A stretch of 64,000 nt of DNA from Paraburkholderia tropica (GTDB taxonomy: Bacteria; Pseudomonadota; Gammaproteobacteria; Burkholderiales; Burkholderiaceae). The notes under the pieces were generated by a model. It saw only the letters and a program-made list of their open reading frames with translations, was not told where the DNA came from and searched no databases. The stretch spans positions 1 through 64,000 of the forward strand of contig NZ_CAJZAR010000049.1 in assembly GCF_914484835.1 (NCBI RefSeq), given 5' to 3'. The translations under genes and the position numbers were made by a program. Within the stretch, counting starts at the first letter, position 1. The number at the start of each line of letters is the position of its first letter. Below, one piece after another: positions 43,192-51,082 of this stretch.

Positions 43192-44759
43192 TGCGAGTCT
43201 CCTGCGCCGGCCATCCATGCGCCGATACGTGAGCGATTGGCCGCCTCGGGCGTGCAACTGCCCATGATGCGGCCGCGATACAGCACGACGATGCGGTCGG
43301 CGACGCTCATCAGTTCGTCGAGTTCGGACGAGATCAGCAGCACGCCCACGCCGCGTTCGCGCGCCGCGCGGATGTGCCGGTAGACGGCGGCCACCGCGCC
43401 GACGTCGAGCCCGCGCGTCGGTTGCGCGGCCAGCAGAAAATGCAGCGGATCGAGCGTGAGTTCGCGCGCGAGCACGGCCTTTTGCTGATTGCCGCCCGAG
43501 AGTCCGCCGAAGATCGCGTCGGGCCCGCTCGCGCGCACGTCGAAGCGTTCCATCAGTTCGACCGCGCGCTCGCGCATCGCGCGGCGTTGCAGCCAGCCCG
43601 CGCGCGAGTAGCGATCGAGATGATTGAGCATGAGGTTGTCGACGAGGCTCATGCCGGTCACGCAGCCGACCGCGTGCCGGTCCTCGGGCACGATGCCCAC
43701 GCCCGCGCGTGTGAGTTCGCGCGGCGTCGCGCGCGTCATGTCCTGGCCCGCGACGAAGAAGCGGCCCGCCGCCGCGGGCATCATGCCCGCGAGCACGGCG
43801 CCCAGTTCGCTCTGGCCGTTGCCTTCCACGCCCGCGATGCCGACGATCTCGCCGCGATTCACGACGAGCGTGCAATCGGCGAGACGCAGCACGCCTTCGG
43901 CGTCGCGCGCGGCGAGGCCGTCGATCTGCAACACCTCGTCGCTCAGCGCGCGCGACCACGGCGAGCCTTCATGCGGCTGCGCGAGCGACAGTTGCGCGTG
44001 CAGATCGGCGGCTTGCGCGTTCGACGCGCGGCGGATCATCGCGTCGACGAGACGGTCGATGTCGTTCGCGGGCGCGTCTGAGCGCGCGACCACGCGGCCC
44101 GATTGCAGCACCGTCGCGTGCGTGGCGATGCGGCAGATCTCCTTGAGCTTGTGCGTGACGAGCACGACGGCGCAGCCGTTCGCGGCCACGCGTGCGCAGG
44201 TGTCGAGCAGCGCGTCGATCTCGGCGGGCAGCAGCACGGCGGTCGGTTCGTCGAGCAGCAGCAGACGCGGCTCGCGCATCAGACACTTGACGATTTCCAC
44301 GCGCTGGCGCTCGCCCACCGAGAGATCGGCGATGCGCGCGTCGAGCGGCAGCGTCAGGCCCACGCGCGCGAGTGTCGCTTCGACGCGCTGGGCTTCGCGC
44401 GCGCGATCGATACGCCCGCGCGCCTGGCCGAGCAGCAGATTGTCGAGCACGCTCGCATCGTCGACGAGACTGAAGTGCTGATGCACCATCGCGATGCCGT
44501 GCTCGATCGCCTCGCGCGGATTGCGCGGCCGGTACGTGACGCCGTTCATGCGCATCGCGCCCGCGTCGGGCTGATGCACGCCGAAGATCACGTTGCAGAG
44601 CGTGGACTTGCCCGCGCCGTTTTCGCCGAGCAGGCAATGCACATCGCCGGCCATGAGGTCGAGCGACACCTCGTCGAGCGCCTGAAACGCACCGAAGCGC
44701 TTGCCGATCCCTTCGAGCGACAGCACCGGCGCAGGCGCGGGAGACACGACGGCGTTCAT
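43188..44759 (-). CDS. ABC importer ATPase with two nucleotide-binding domains, BMP type
   Basis: A 523-residue tandem ATPase like NupO/RbsA. Domain 1 has Walker A GENGAGKST, signature LSVGERQRVEIVK and Walker B LLLLDEPTAVL. Domain 2 has a degenerate Walker A (GVEGNGQSE), signature LSGGNQQKAVLAREL and LLAAQPTRGLD, the usual asymmetry of the family. It powers import with the two permeases encoded downstream. It starts 2 nt after the binding-protein stop. Confidence 0.9.
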   Translation of the reverse strand: MNAVVSPAPAPVLSLEGIGKRFGAFQALDEVSLDLMAGDVHCLLGENGAGKSTLCNVIFGVHQPDAGAMRMNGVTYRPRNPREAIEHGIAMVHQHFSLVDDASVLDNLLLGQARGRIDRAREAQRVEATLARVGLTLPLDARIADLSVGERQRVEIVKCLMREPRLLLLDEPTAVLLPAEIDALLDTCARVAANGCAVVLVTHKLKEICRIATHATVLQSGRVVARSDAPANDIDRLVDAMIRRASNAQAADLHAQLSLAQPHEGSPWSRALSDEVLQIDGLAARDAEGVLRLADCTLVVNRGEIVGIAGVEGNGQSELGAVLAGMMPAAAGRFFVAGQDMTRATPRELTRAGVGIVPEDRHAVGCVTGMSLVDNLMLNHLDRYSRAGWLQRRAMRERAVELMERFDVRASGPDAIFGGLSGGNQQKAVLARELTLDPLHFLLAAQPTRGLDVGAVAAVYRHIRAARERGVGVLLISSELDELMSVADRIVVLYRGRIMGSCTPEAANRSRIGAWMAGAGDSQ

Positions 44760-44761
44760 GA

Positions 44762-45793
44762 TCAGCCTTCCATGACCTTGATCTTGCCGCTCTGGATGTC
44801 GTCTTCGATCTGCTTGAGCTTCGTGTCGATCGCAGGCGTGGAATGACACACGGCCATGCCCGACGACTTCGGCCCCATCGCCAGACCGAAGGCCTTGTAG
44901 CCCGGCTGCCACGTGCCTTTCTCCAGTTGCTCGATCGCGTATTGCGCCTGATAGCCGACGCCCGTGATGCTGTACGCGACATAGAGCGGATCGCTGCCGC
45001 AACGGTCGGTGTAGCTGCCGATGATGTGCGTGTTCTTTTCCTTCGCCGCCTGCTCGATGCCGCGCAAGCCGAGATTGAGAATGTGATAGTGAATGTCGGC
45101 GCCTTGCGCGATGGCGGCGGCGGTGGCTTCGCGCGCTTTCGCTACGTCGTCGAAATCGCCGGTGTAGCTCTCGAAGTACTTGATCTTCGGATTGATATAG
45201 CGTGCGCCTTCGCCGAACTCCTTGCCCGCGTTCACGATCGACGGAATCTCCATGCCGCCCACGTAGCTCACGGCGTTGGTCTTCGTGAGCATCGCGGCGG
45301 CCGCGCCCGCGACGAAGGCAATTTCGGCCTGCTTCACGTCGTAGCCCGCGACGTTGGGCGGCATCGCCTGCCCCTTGCTGCCGCCGACGATCGAGAACTT
45401 CACTTTCGGAAAGCGCTTCGCGATCTTGATGACGGCCGCCTGCGTCTGGCCGCCCACGCCGATCACGAGTTCGTTCTTCGCGGCGAGATTCGTGAGCGCC
45501 TGCTCCATGTCCGCGTAGTTGATGTTCTCGATGATCTGCGTCTTGAGCTTCGGGCCGAATTCCTTTTGCGCGGCCATCACGCCGTCATAACCGGATTCCA
45601 TCCAGCCTTTGTCGGTCTTCGAACCGGGAATCAGGACGCCGACATGCATGGCGTCGTCGGCGGCGTAGACGGCGGGCGGCGTCACCGCGCCCAGTCCCAG
45701 CGCGAGGCCGACCGTGGCGAGCACGCGCAGACGCAGGCGCGCCGGTGCAGGGCGTTGCGGGAATCGATTCGAAAGCAGCTTCGCGGAAGACAT
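44762..45793 (-). CDS. BMP-family ABC substrate-binding protein
   Basis: A 343-residue periplasmic protein with a signal peptide (about 1-44) and the BMP/PnrA fold: MHVGVLIPGSKTDKGWMESGYDGVMAAQ, then VIGVGGQTQAAVIKIAKRFPKVKFSIVGG. The family binds nucleosides and purines, but members next to amidohydrolases may bind other N-rich compounds. CTCCTT (minus AAGGAG) precedes the ATG. It is the first gene of its operon. Its promoter contains a 30-bp motif also found before the cysteine hydrolase gene at 50659. Confidence 0.88.
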   Translation of the reverse strand: MSSAKLLSNRFPQRPAPARLRLRVLATVGLALGLGAVTPPAVYAADDAMHVGVLIPGSKTDKGWMESGYDGVMAAQKEFGPKLKTQIIENINYADMEQALTNLAAKNELVIGVGGQTQAAVIKIAKRFPKVKFSIVGGSKGQAMPPNVAGYDVKQAEIAFVAGAAAAMLTKTNAVSYVGGMEIPSIVNAGKEFGEGARYINPKIKYFESYTGDFDDVAKAREATAAAIAQGADIHYHILNLGLRGIEQAAKEKNTHIIGSYTDRCGSDPLYVAYSITGVGYQAQYAIEQLEKGTWQPGYKAFGLAMGPKSSGMAVCHSTPAIDTKLKQIEDDIQSGKIKVMEG

Positions 45794-45837
45794 CGTGACA
45801 CTCCTTGTTTGCCGTAGCGTTTGAGTTTCGTTTTGCA

Positions 45838-45869
45838 GTTTCGGTAAGTGAACTCTTCATGAACGAAAC
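45838..45869 (-). promoter_or_regulatory. Operator motif, copy 1 (BMP operon promoter)
   Basis: On the minus strand: TTCGTTCATGAA, six variable bases, ACTTACCGAAAC. The same motif with T for one C and the same 6-base gap occurs at 50685-50714. It lies 45-76 bases before the BMP gene start. Confidence 0.65.
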
Positions 45870-46188
45870 GGATAAAAGCAAGTTGAATGCCATGTATGTC
45901 GAACGCATGTCATCGTTTTGGCGAAAGCGGCGAGATGTCCATTCGCAGCGGGGTTTGCGCGTGGTGTGAGGCTGTGAGCGTGGCGTTGAGCGAACGCGTG
46001 CGGACACGCGCGAGTGCGCCGCGCATGCACCAAATCCGTCTTCGATGCCTGCGCGCGGGGCGTGCGTGCAAGCGATGGCGCGCGTACGCACCACGGCGGC
46101 GCGCTGCGGCTTCGCGTCACTCGATGCGGTATTCGTTGCGGTATTCAACGCAGCAATTCATGCTGCAATCGATGCAGCGGCCCGCGAG

Positions 46189-46218
46189 TTCGCACAGTGC
46201 GCGCCGTGCTGCTATATT
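46189..46218 (+). promoter_or_regulatory. Candidate promoter of the TetR-type gene
   Basis: TTCGCA (46189-46194), 18-base spacer, TATATT (46213-46218). An inverted repeat GCAGCA...TGCTGC at 46150-46166 lies upstream. Confidence 0.4.
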
Positions 46219-46279
46219 CGCGGCAAGCGGCGCATGCGCCGATGGATTTTTCTTCAGCACGAACGAACCTACTTTTGCC

Positions 46280-47014
46280 ATGACGCGTGTCGCCGCTCGC
46301 TCCGCCAGTCCTTCGAAGCCGAAAAAAACCGCTGCAAAAAAACCGGCGCGTGTCGCTGCGGAAGAGGCGCAGGAACCCGTGCGCGAAACCATGCGGCAGC
46401 GTCTGGCGGCGGCAACGCGCGGGCGCATCTTTCGCGTCGCGCTCGCGGAATTCGCGGAGAAGGGCTTGAGCGGCGCGCGCGTGGAAACCATCGCGAGCCG
46501 CGCGAAGGTCAACATCCGCATGATTTATCACTACTTCGGCGGCAAGGAAGCGCTCTATCTGGAAGTGCTCGAATTCGTGCTCGGCCGTTTGCGCGCCGAA
46601 GAACTCAAGCTCGAACTCGACGTCGATCGCGTCAAGCCCGTCGAAGGCATCGTGCTGCTCTATGAGTTCATCGAAGGGCATTTCGCGGCGCATCAGGAAC
46701 TCGGCAAACTGCTGTCGTTCGAGAACCTGAATCGCGCGCGCGTGATGAAGCGTTCGAAGGCCATTCCCGAAATGGCTTCGCCGGTGCTCGTGCTGTTGCG
46801 CACGCTGATCGAGCGCGGCGAAAAGGACAAGACGCTGCGCGCCGGGCTCGAACCGCTGCATCTCTACGTCGCGCTCGTGAGCTTGTGTTCGTTCCACAAG
46901 TCGAACGCGTACACGCTGTCGTGCATCTTCAATGCCGATCTGCTCGCGCCGAGCTGGCAGGACGAGCAGAAGCGGCAGGCGCAGGAGATGGTGCGCGCGT
47001 TCGTGCGCGCCTGA
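46280..47014 (+). CDS. TetR-family regulator of the ureide/amide island
   Basis: A 244-residue TetR protein. After a Lys/Ala-rich tail (1-35), the HTH reads TRGRIFRVALAEFAEKGLSGARVETIASRAKVNIRMIYHYFGGKEALY (about 50-98). The ligand domain follows. It is divergent from the BMP transporter operon. Conserved 30-bp motifs before that operon and before the hydrolase operon at 50659 are its likely operators. RutR (pyrimidine control) is a loose analogue; the effector is unknown. Confidence 0.85.
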   Translation: MTRVAARSASPSKPKKTAAKKPARVAAEEAQEPVRETMRQRLAAATRGRIFRVALAEFAEKGLSGARVETIASRAKVNIRMIYHYFGGKEALYLEVLEFVLGRLRAEELKLELDVDRVKPVEGIVLLYEFIEGHFAAHQELGKLLSFENLNRARVMKRSKAIPEMASPVLVLLRTLIERGEKDKTLRAGLEPLHLYVALVSLCSFHKSNAYTLSCIFNADLLAPSWQDEQKRQAQEMVRAFVRA

Positions 47015-47019
47015 GGTCG

Positions 47020-48648
47020 TCAGTCCAGGGCGAACGCGTGCGCTTGCCGGCTCGCATCGGCGGCCATCGCGAGACCGTCGCTGCGCGGATCGTGCGCGCC
47101 GAGCGCCCAGCCATCGGCGTCGATGCGGATCACGCCGGGATGTCCCGCGAGCGGACTCTGCGCCGCAATCGTCGAGACCTCGTGGCCGCGCGCCGAGAGT
47201 TCCGCTAGCACCGTCTCGCCCGCATCGGCTTCGAGCTTGAGTGCGTCGCGCGTGTCGGAGAAGGTCCGGCCAAGCAGAAAGCGCGGCCGCGCGAGCGCCG
47301 CGAGCGGGTCCATGCGGTAATCGATCAAGCGCGTGAGAATGGCCGCGAGCGTTTGCGGCTGACCGTCCGCGCCCTGCGTGCCGAACAACAGATGCGGGCG
47401 GCCATCGCGCAGATACATGCCGGGCGTGAGCGTGTGGAACGGCCGCTTGCCCGGCGCGAGCGCGTTGGGATGCCGTGCGTCGGTGCCGAATGCCGCGCCG
47501 CGGTTATGCCAGAGAATGCCGGTGTCGCCGGCCACCACGCCGCTGCCCCAATCGAAATACACCGTTTGCAGCAGGCTCACCGAGCGTCCCTCGCGATCGG
47601 TCGCGCCGATGAACACCGTGTCGCCGTGACGAAAACGATGCGGCCATGCACGCGCGCGGCGCATGTCGATGGAGCGCGCGTGCGCCGCGAGTGTTTCGGG
47701 CGCGAGCAGCGTGTCGACGGGCACCTCGGCGAAATCGGGATCGCCCACGTAGCGGTCGCGATCGACGAACGCGCATTTCACGGCTTCCACGAGCAGGTGA
47801 TAGTAGTCGGCGCTGCCTTCCTCGATATCGGCGAAATCGAAATGCGCGAGCGTGCCCATGATTTCCAGCATCGTCACGCCTTGCGTGGGCGGCTGCAAAC
47901 CGACGAGTTCGCCGCCGCGATACGGCACGCGCAAGGGCGCTTCCTCGCGCGCGCGCGTGCTGGCGAGATCGTGCATATCGAGCGGCGAGCCCGCTTCGCG
48001 CAGACCTCGCACGATACGCTCGGCCAGTTCGCCTTCGTAGAATTCGCGCGCGCCATATCGCGCGATGCGTTCGAGGCTGCGCGCGAGCGCCGGTTGCGCG
48101 AAGCGCGAGCCGGGCGCGGGCGCTGCACCCGTTGCGTCATCGGGTGCGAAGGTCGCGGCGAAACCGGGCTGCGCGTTCAATTCGTCGGCGCGCAGCGTTT
48201 GCCAGAAGTGCTGCGACTGCGTCACGGCAAAGCCGTCCTTCGCGTATTCGATGGCGCGTTCGAACAGCGTCGACCACGGCAGCGTGCCGCCCCATGTATC
48301 GCGTGAATGAGCGAAGGCGCGCGCCCACGTGTCGAGCGTGCCCGCGCTCGTGAGCGCCGCCGCGCCGCCGCGCAGCGGAATCGCGGCGCCGTTGTTGGGG
48401 AGTTGCATGGCCGCCTGGCCCGCGCCCGAAATCGTGCGCACGTCGCCGCTGCGATCGGCGACGACCCAGAAGGCGTCGCCGCCCAATCCCGTGAAATGCG
48501 GATAGGTCACGCACAGCACCGCGCCGATGGCGATGGCGGCTTCGATGGCGTTGCCGCCCGCGCGCAGCACATCGCGCCCGGCGGCGCTCGCGAGCGCGTG
48601 CGGGCTCGTCACCATGCCATCGCGCGAGCGGGCGTTTGAAGCATTCAA
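47020..48648 (-). CDS. Gamma-glutamyltransferase-family Ntn hydrolase
   Basis: A 542-residue protein of the GGT family, with SRDGMVTSPHALASAAGRDVLRAGGNAIEAAIA at the N-terminus and the cleavage/nucleophile region HGDTVFIGATDREGRSVSLLQ, where Thr near residue 344 is the putative nucleophile. No signal peptide is visible, so it is probably cytosolic, unlike periplasmic Ggt. I place the start at TTG 48648, 9 nt after GGAG; the first in-frame ATG (48615) lacks a ribosome site. It is third in an operon after a cysteine hydrolase and an amidase. Members of this branch may act as acylases or amidases instead of on glutathione. Confidence 0.85.
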   Translation of the reverse strand: MNASNARSRDGMVTSPHALASAAGRDVLRAGGNAIEAAIAIGAVLCVTYPHFTGLGGDAFWVVADRSGDVRTISGAGQAAMQLPNNGAAIPLRGGAAALTSAGTLDTWARAFAHSRDTWGGTLPWSTLFERAIEYAKDGFAVTQSQHFWQTLRADELNAQPGFAATFAPDDATGAAPAPGSRFAQPALARSLERIARYGAREFYEGELAERIVRGLREAGSPLDMHDLASTRAREEAPLRVPYRGGELVGLQPPTQGVTMLEIMGTLAHFDFADIEEGSADYYHLLVEAVKCAFVDRDRYVGDPDFAEVPVDTLLAPETLAAHARSIDMRRARAWPHRFRHGDTVFIGATDREGRSVSLLQTVYFDWGSGVVAGDTGILWHNRGAAFGTDARHPNALAPGKRPFHTLTPGMYLRDGRPHLLFGTQGADGQPQTLAAILTRLIDYRMDPLAALARPRFLLGRTFSDTRDALKLEADAGETVLAELSARGHEVSTIAAQSPLAGHPGVIRIDADGWALGAHDPRSDGLAMAADASRQAHAFALD

Positions 48649-48662
48649 AATTTTGGACTCCG

Positions 48663-49838
48663 TTATAGTTTCGCGGTCTCGCCGTGACGTGCGGACAGCG
48701 TTTGCGCGAGCCGCAGCAGTGCGCGGTCGGTGCCGCGTGCGCCGATCAGCGAGAGCGCGAGCGGCCGGTCGCATTCGTCGGCGAACGGCAGCGTGATTTG
48801 CGGCAGGCCGCCGAGCGAGGCCACGGCGTTGAGCGTGAGCGCGTCTTCGTAGAAGCGCGCGAGCGTGTCGCCGTCGGCGTCCTTCGCGAGCAGCGCGCGC
48901 GGTGTGGTCGGCATGACGAGCACGCAGTCTTGCAGCCGCGCGTCGAGTTGCGCGGCGAGCGTCGCGCGCAGCGCGCGCCAATGCGGCGTGCGTGTGCGGT
49001 CGTAGGCGTCGATGTGCGCGAAGCGCGGCGCGATCGACGGACCGAAGCGCGGTTTCGCCGCGCGTAGCCACGCACCGAGCGCGTCGTCGATATCGGCTTC
49101 CTGCACGGCCTGATAGCACGCGAGCCAATCCGCGGCCGCAATGAGATCGAAGATCGGGACGGTGTCGTGCGCGCCGAGCGACTGAGCGAGTGCGTCGAGG
49201 GGTGCGGCATCGTTGGGTTCGTGTCGCGCGCGGCGCGCGAACGCTTCGTCCACGCGCAGCAGCTGGAGCGATGACGTCGCGCGATCGGCGGGTAAGAGCA
49301 CGTCGCCGACGCTCGTCAAAAGATCGGCGGAGCGCGCGAGCCAGCCCACCGTGTCGAGGCTCGGCGCGAACGGCACCACGCCGTCGAGCCCGATGACGCC
49401 GTGGGTCGGCCGCATGCCGTAGAGCCCGCAGAACGCAGCGGGTACGCGCACCGAGCCGCCCGTATCGGTGCCGAGCGCGAAGTCCACCGTGCCCGCCGCG
49501 ACCGCCGAAGCCGACCCGCTCGACGATCCGCCCGGCAGCGCATGCGGCCAGCGCGGATTCAGCGGCGTGCCGTAATGATGATTCGCGCCTTCGAGGCTAT
49601 AGGCGAGTTCATCGGTGATCGTTTTGCCTTCGAGCGCCGCGCCCGCGCGCAACAAGGCCGCGACGCAGGACGCATGCTCGCGTGCGGGCGCTTGCGCCGC
49701 GAGCCAGTCGGGATTGCCGCCGCCCGTGCGCACGCCCGCCACGTCGATCAGATCCTTGACCGCGAAGCGCAGACCGTCGAGCGGGCCGCGCGCGAGCGGC
49801 GCGACGCGGGTGGCGTCGCCGGGCACGAAGGCGTTCAC
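48663..49838 (-). CDS. Amidase-signature family hydrolase
   Basis: A 391-residue amidase with catalytic Lys28 (FAVKDLIDVAG), cis-Ser in GGSSSGSASAV (about 105-107) and nucleophile Ser near 129 in TDTGGSVR. All three are present. A GTG start at 49838 overlaps the upstream stop (GTGA), so it is translationally coupled to the cysteine hydrolase. AtzE-type carboxybiuret hydrolases belong to this family, but no AtzG-like partner is seen. The substrate is unknown; the operon suggests an amide formed by the upstream enzyme. Confidence 0.88.
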   Translation of the reverse strand: MNAFVPGDATRVAPLARGPLDGLRFAVKDLIDVAGVRTGGGNPDWLAAQAPAREHASCVAALLRAGAALEGKTITDELAYSLEGANHHYGTPLNPRWPHALPGGSSSGSASAVAAGTVDFALGTDTGGSVRVPAAFCGLYGMRPTHGVIGLDGVVPFAPSLDTVGWLARSADLLTSVGDVLLPADRATSSLQLLRVDEAFARRARHEPNDAAPLDALAQSLGAHDTVPIFDLIAAADWLACYQAVQEADIDDALGAWLRAAKPRFGPSIAPRFAHIDAYDRTRTPHWRALRATLAAQLDARLQDCVLVMPTTPRALLAKDADGDTLARFYEDALTLNAVASLGGLPQITLPFADECDRPLALSLIGARGTDRALLRLAQTLSARHGETAKL

Positions 49839-50659
49839 GCGGGCTGCTCCACCGCTTCGATCGCTTCGACCGCTTCGACAATACGCTTCGAGTCGGTGAC
49901 GAAGCCGAAGCATTTCTTCACGTTCCAGATCGTCGCTTCGGTGCAGAACGCGGGCGAGGACGTCGCGCAGCAATCCTCGACGAGCACGCAGCCGTAGCCG
50001 AGAAAGTTGGCGTCGGTGAGCGAGTGCAGCACGCATTGATCCGTATTCACGCCCGCGAACAGTAGCGTGCGCACGCCGAGATTGCGCAGGATGCTGTCGA
50101 GCGGCGTGTCCCAGAAGCCGCTGATGCGATATTTATCCACGCAGATGTCTTGCGGCAGCGGCTTCAGTTCGTCCACCACGGCGGCGGCCCACGAGTCCTT
50201 TTCAAGCACGTGCGAGCCATTGCTCGCGAGCGGCTCGCCGAGACCGGTGCCGCGTCCCGTCGGCTTGTAGAGATGCAGTTGATTCGGCGGCATGTTGGCG
50301 AGGTCCGGGCGGTTGCCCCAGTTCACCCAGATCACCGGCACGCCTTGTGCGCGCAGCGCGGGCAGCAGCGTTTGCAGCGGCGCGATGGGCGCGCGGTCGG
50401 CGCTGTAGTCGCCGCCGATCTGCGAAACCCAGCCGCCTTCGGTGCAGAAGTCGTTCTGCATGTCGATCACCACGATGGCCGTGCGGCTCAGGTCGAGACG
50501 CACGTGCTGCGGCTCGCAGGCGAGCGTCGCGAGACGCGGTTCGGGACCGCGCGCCGACATGTCGACGAGCGCCGGGCTCGCGAGCCAGTGATAGGCATCG
50601 GCGCGGCCGAGACGGTTGGCGGCGGCGGGCGCGTCGTTAAGAAGGTTGGCTTCGGACAT
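49835..50659 (-). CDS. Isochorismatase-fold cysteine hydrolase (RutB-like)
   Basis: A 274-residue cysteine amidohydrolase with Asp66 (VVIDMQNDF), Lys176 (CVDKYRISGFWDTPLDSILR) and Cys209 (GVNTDQCVLHS). The stretch around the Lys is close to RutB, the ureidoacrylate amidohydrolase of pyrimidine breakdown, though the other rut genes are absent. An N-terminal extension of about 55 residues precedes the core. First gene of a three-gene operon; a conserved 30-bp motif lies 26 bases before its start. Plausible substrates are ureido compounds. Confidence 0.88.
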   Translation of the reverse strand: MSEANLLNDAPAAANRLGRADAYHWLASPALVDMSARGPEPRLATLACEPQHVRLDLSRTAIVVIDMQNDFCTEGGWVSQIGGDYSADRAPIAPLQTLLPALRAQGVPVIWVNWGNRPDLANMPPNQLHLYKPTGRGTGLGEPLASNGSHVLEKDSWAAAVVDELKPLPQDICVDKYRISGFWDTPLDSILRNLGVRTLLFAGVNTDQCVLHSLTDANFLGYGCVLVEDCCATSSPAFCTEATIWNVKKCFGFVTDSKRIVEAVEAIEAVEQPA

Positions 50660-51082
50660 CGGCTGGGGCTCTCCGCGAGTAGCGTTCGTTCATGAATAAG
50701 ATACTTACTGAAACATGCAAGATCGGTGCCAGTGCGGAGCGCGGGCGCCAGCGCTTGCCGCAGCGAGGCGACAAGCGAAATCAGGCGATGAAGTTGTGCG
50801 CGCGGCGATCCGGCGTGGCGCGCGTATGCCCCGAAGCGGGGCGCGCTGCACGAAGTTGCGACGGCGGGGTGCGTGCACAGGCAACGTGAATCGTTGCACC
50901 TTCACGCGACGCTAAATGGACCACCATGGACCACGATGGCGCGCGAACCGCGCCGCGTGCTGCGTGCACGGCATGTGCATGATTGCCGGACAAGCACGCC
51001 AGGCAAGCTTTCGCAGCGCGTGCATCGTCATCTGGCATGGATGCTGCGTGTTGCGTGCCATCTTGTATTCAAGATTGAACGC
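50660..51082. other. Divergent regulatory region between the hydrolase operons
   Basis: 423 bases without a supported gene. It holds motif copy 2 near the minus-strand operon and, just before the allophanate hydrolase start, an inverted repeat ATCTTG-TATT-CAAGAT (51060-51075) that would cover its ribosome-binding region. Confidence 0.55.
50685..50714 (+). promoter_or_regulatory. Operator motif, copy 2 (hydrolase operon promoter)
   Basis: TTCGTTCATGAA, six variable bases, ACTTACTGAAAC. It matches copy 1 at 45838-45869 at 23 of 24 fixed positions. It lies 26 bases upstream of the cysteine hydrolase start, overlapping the expected promoter. Confidence 0.65.

Larger units (their letters stand above)
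45794..46279. other. Divergent regulatory region between the BMP operon and tetR
   Basis: 486 bases without a gene. It holds the shared 30-bp motif near the BMP gene, an inverted repeat GCAGCA-ATTCA-TGCTGC (46150-46166) and a promoter for the TetR gene. Confidence 0.6.

Noticed and set aside
48663..49838. GatA subunit of the tRNA amidotransferase
   Set aside because: No gatB or gatC nearby, a short length, and an operon of small-molecule hydrolases.
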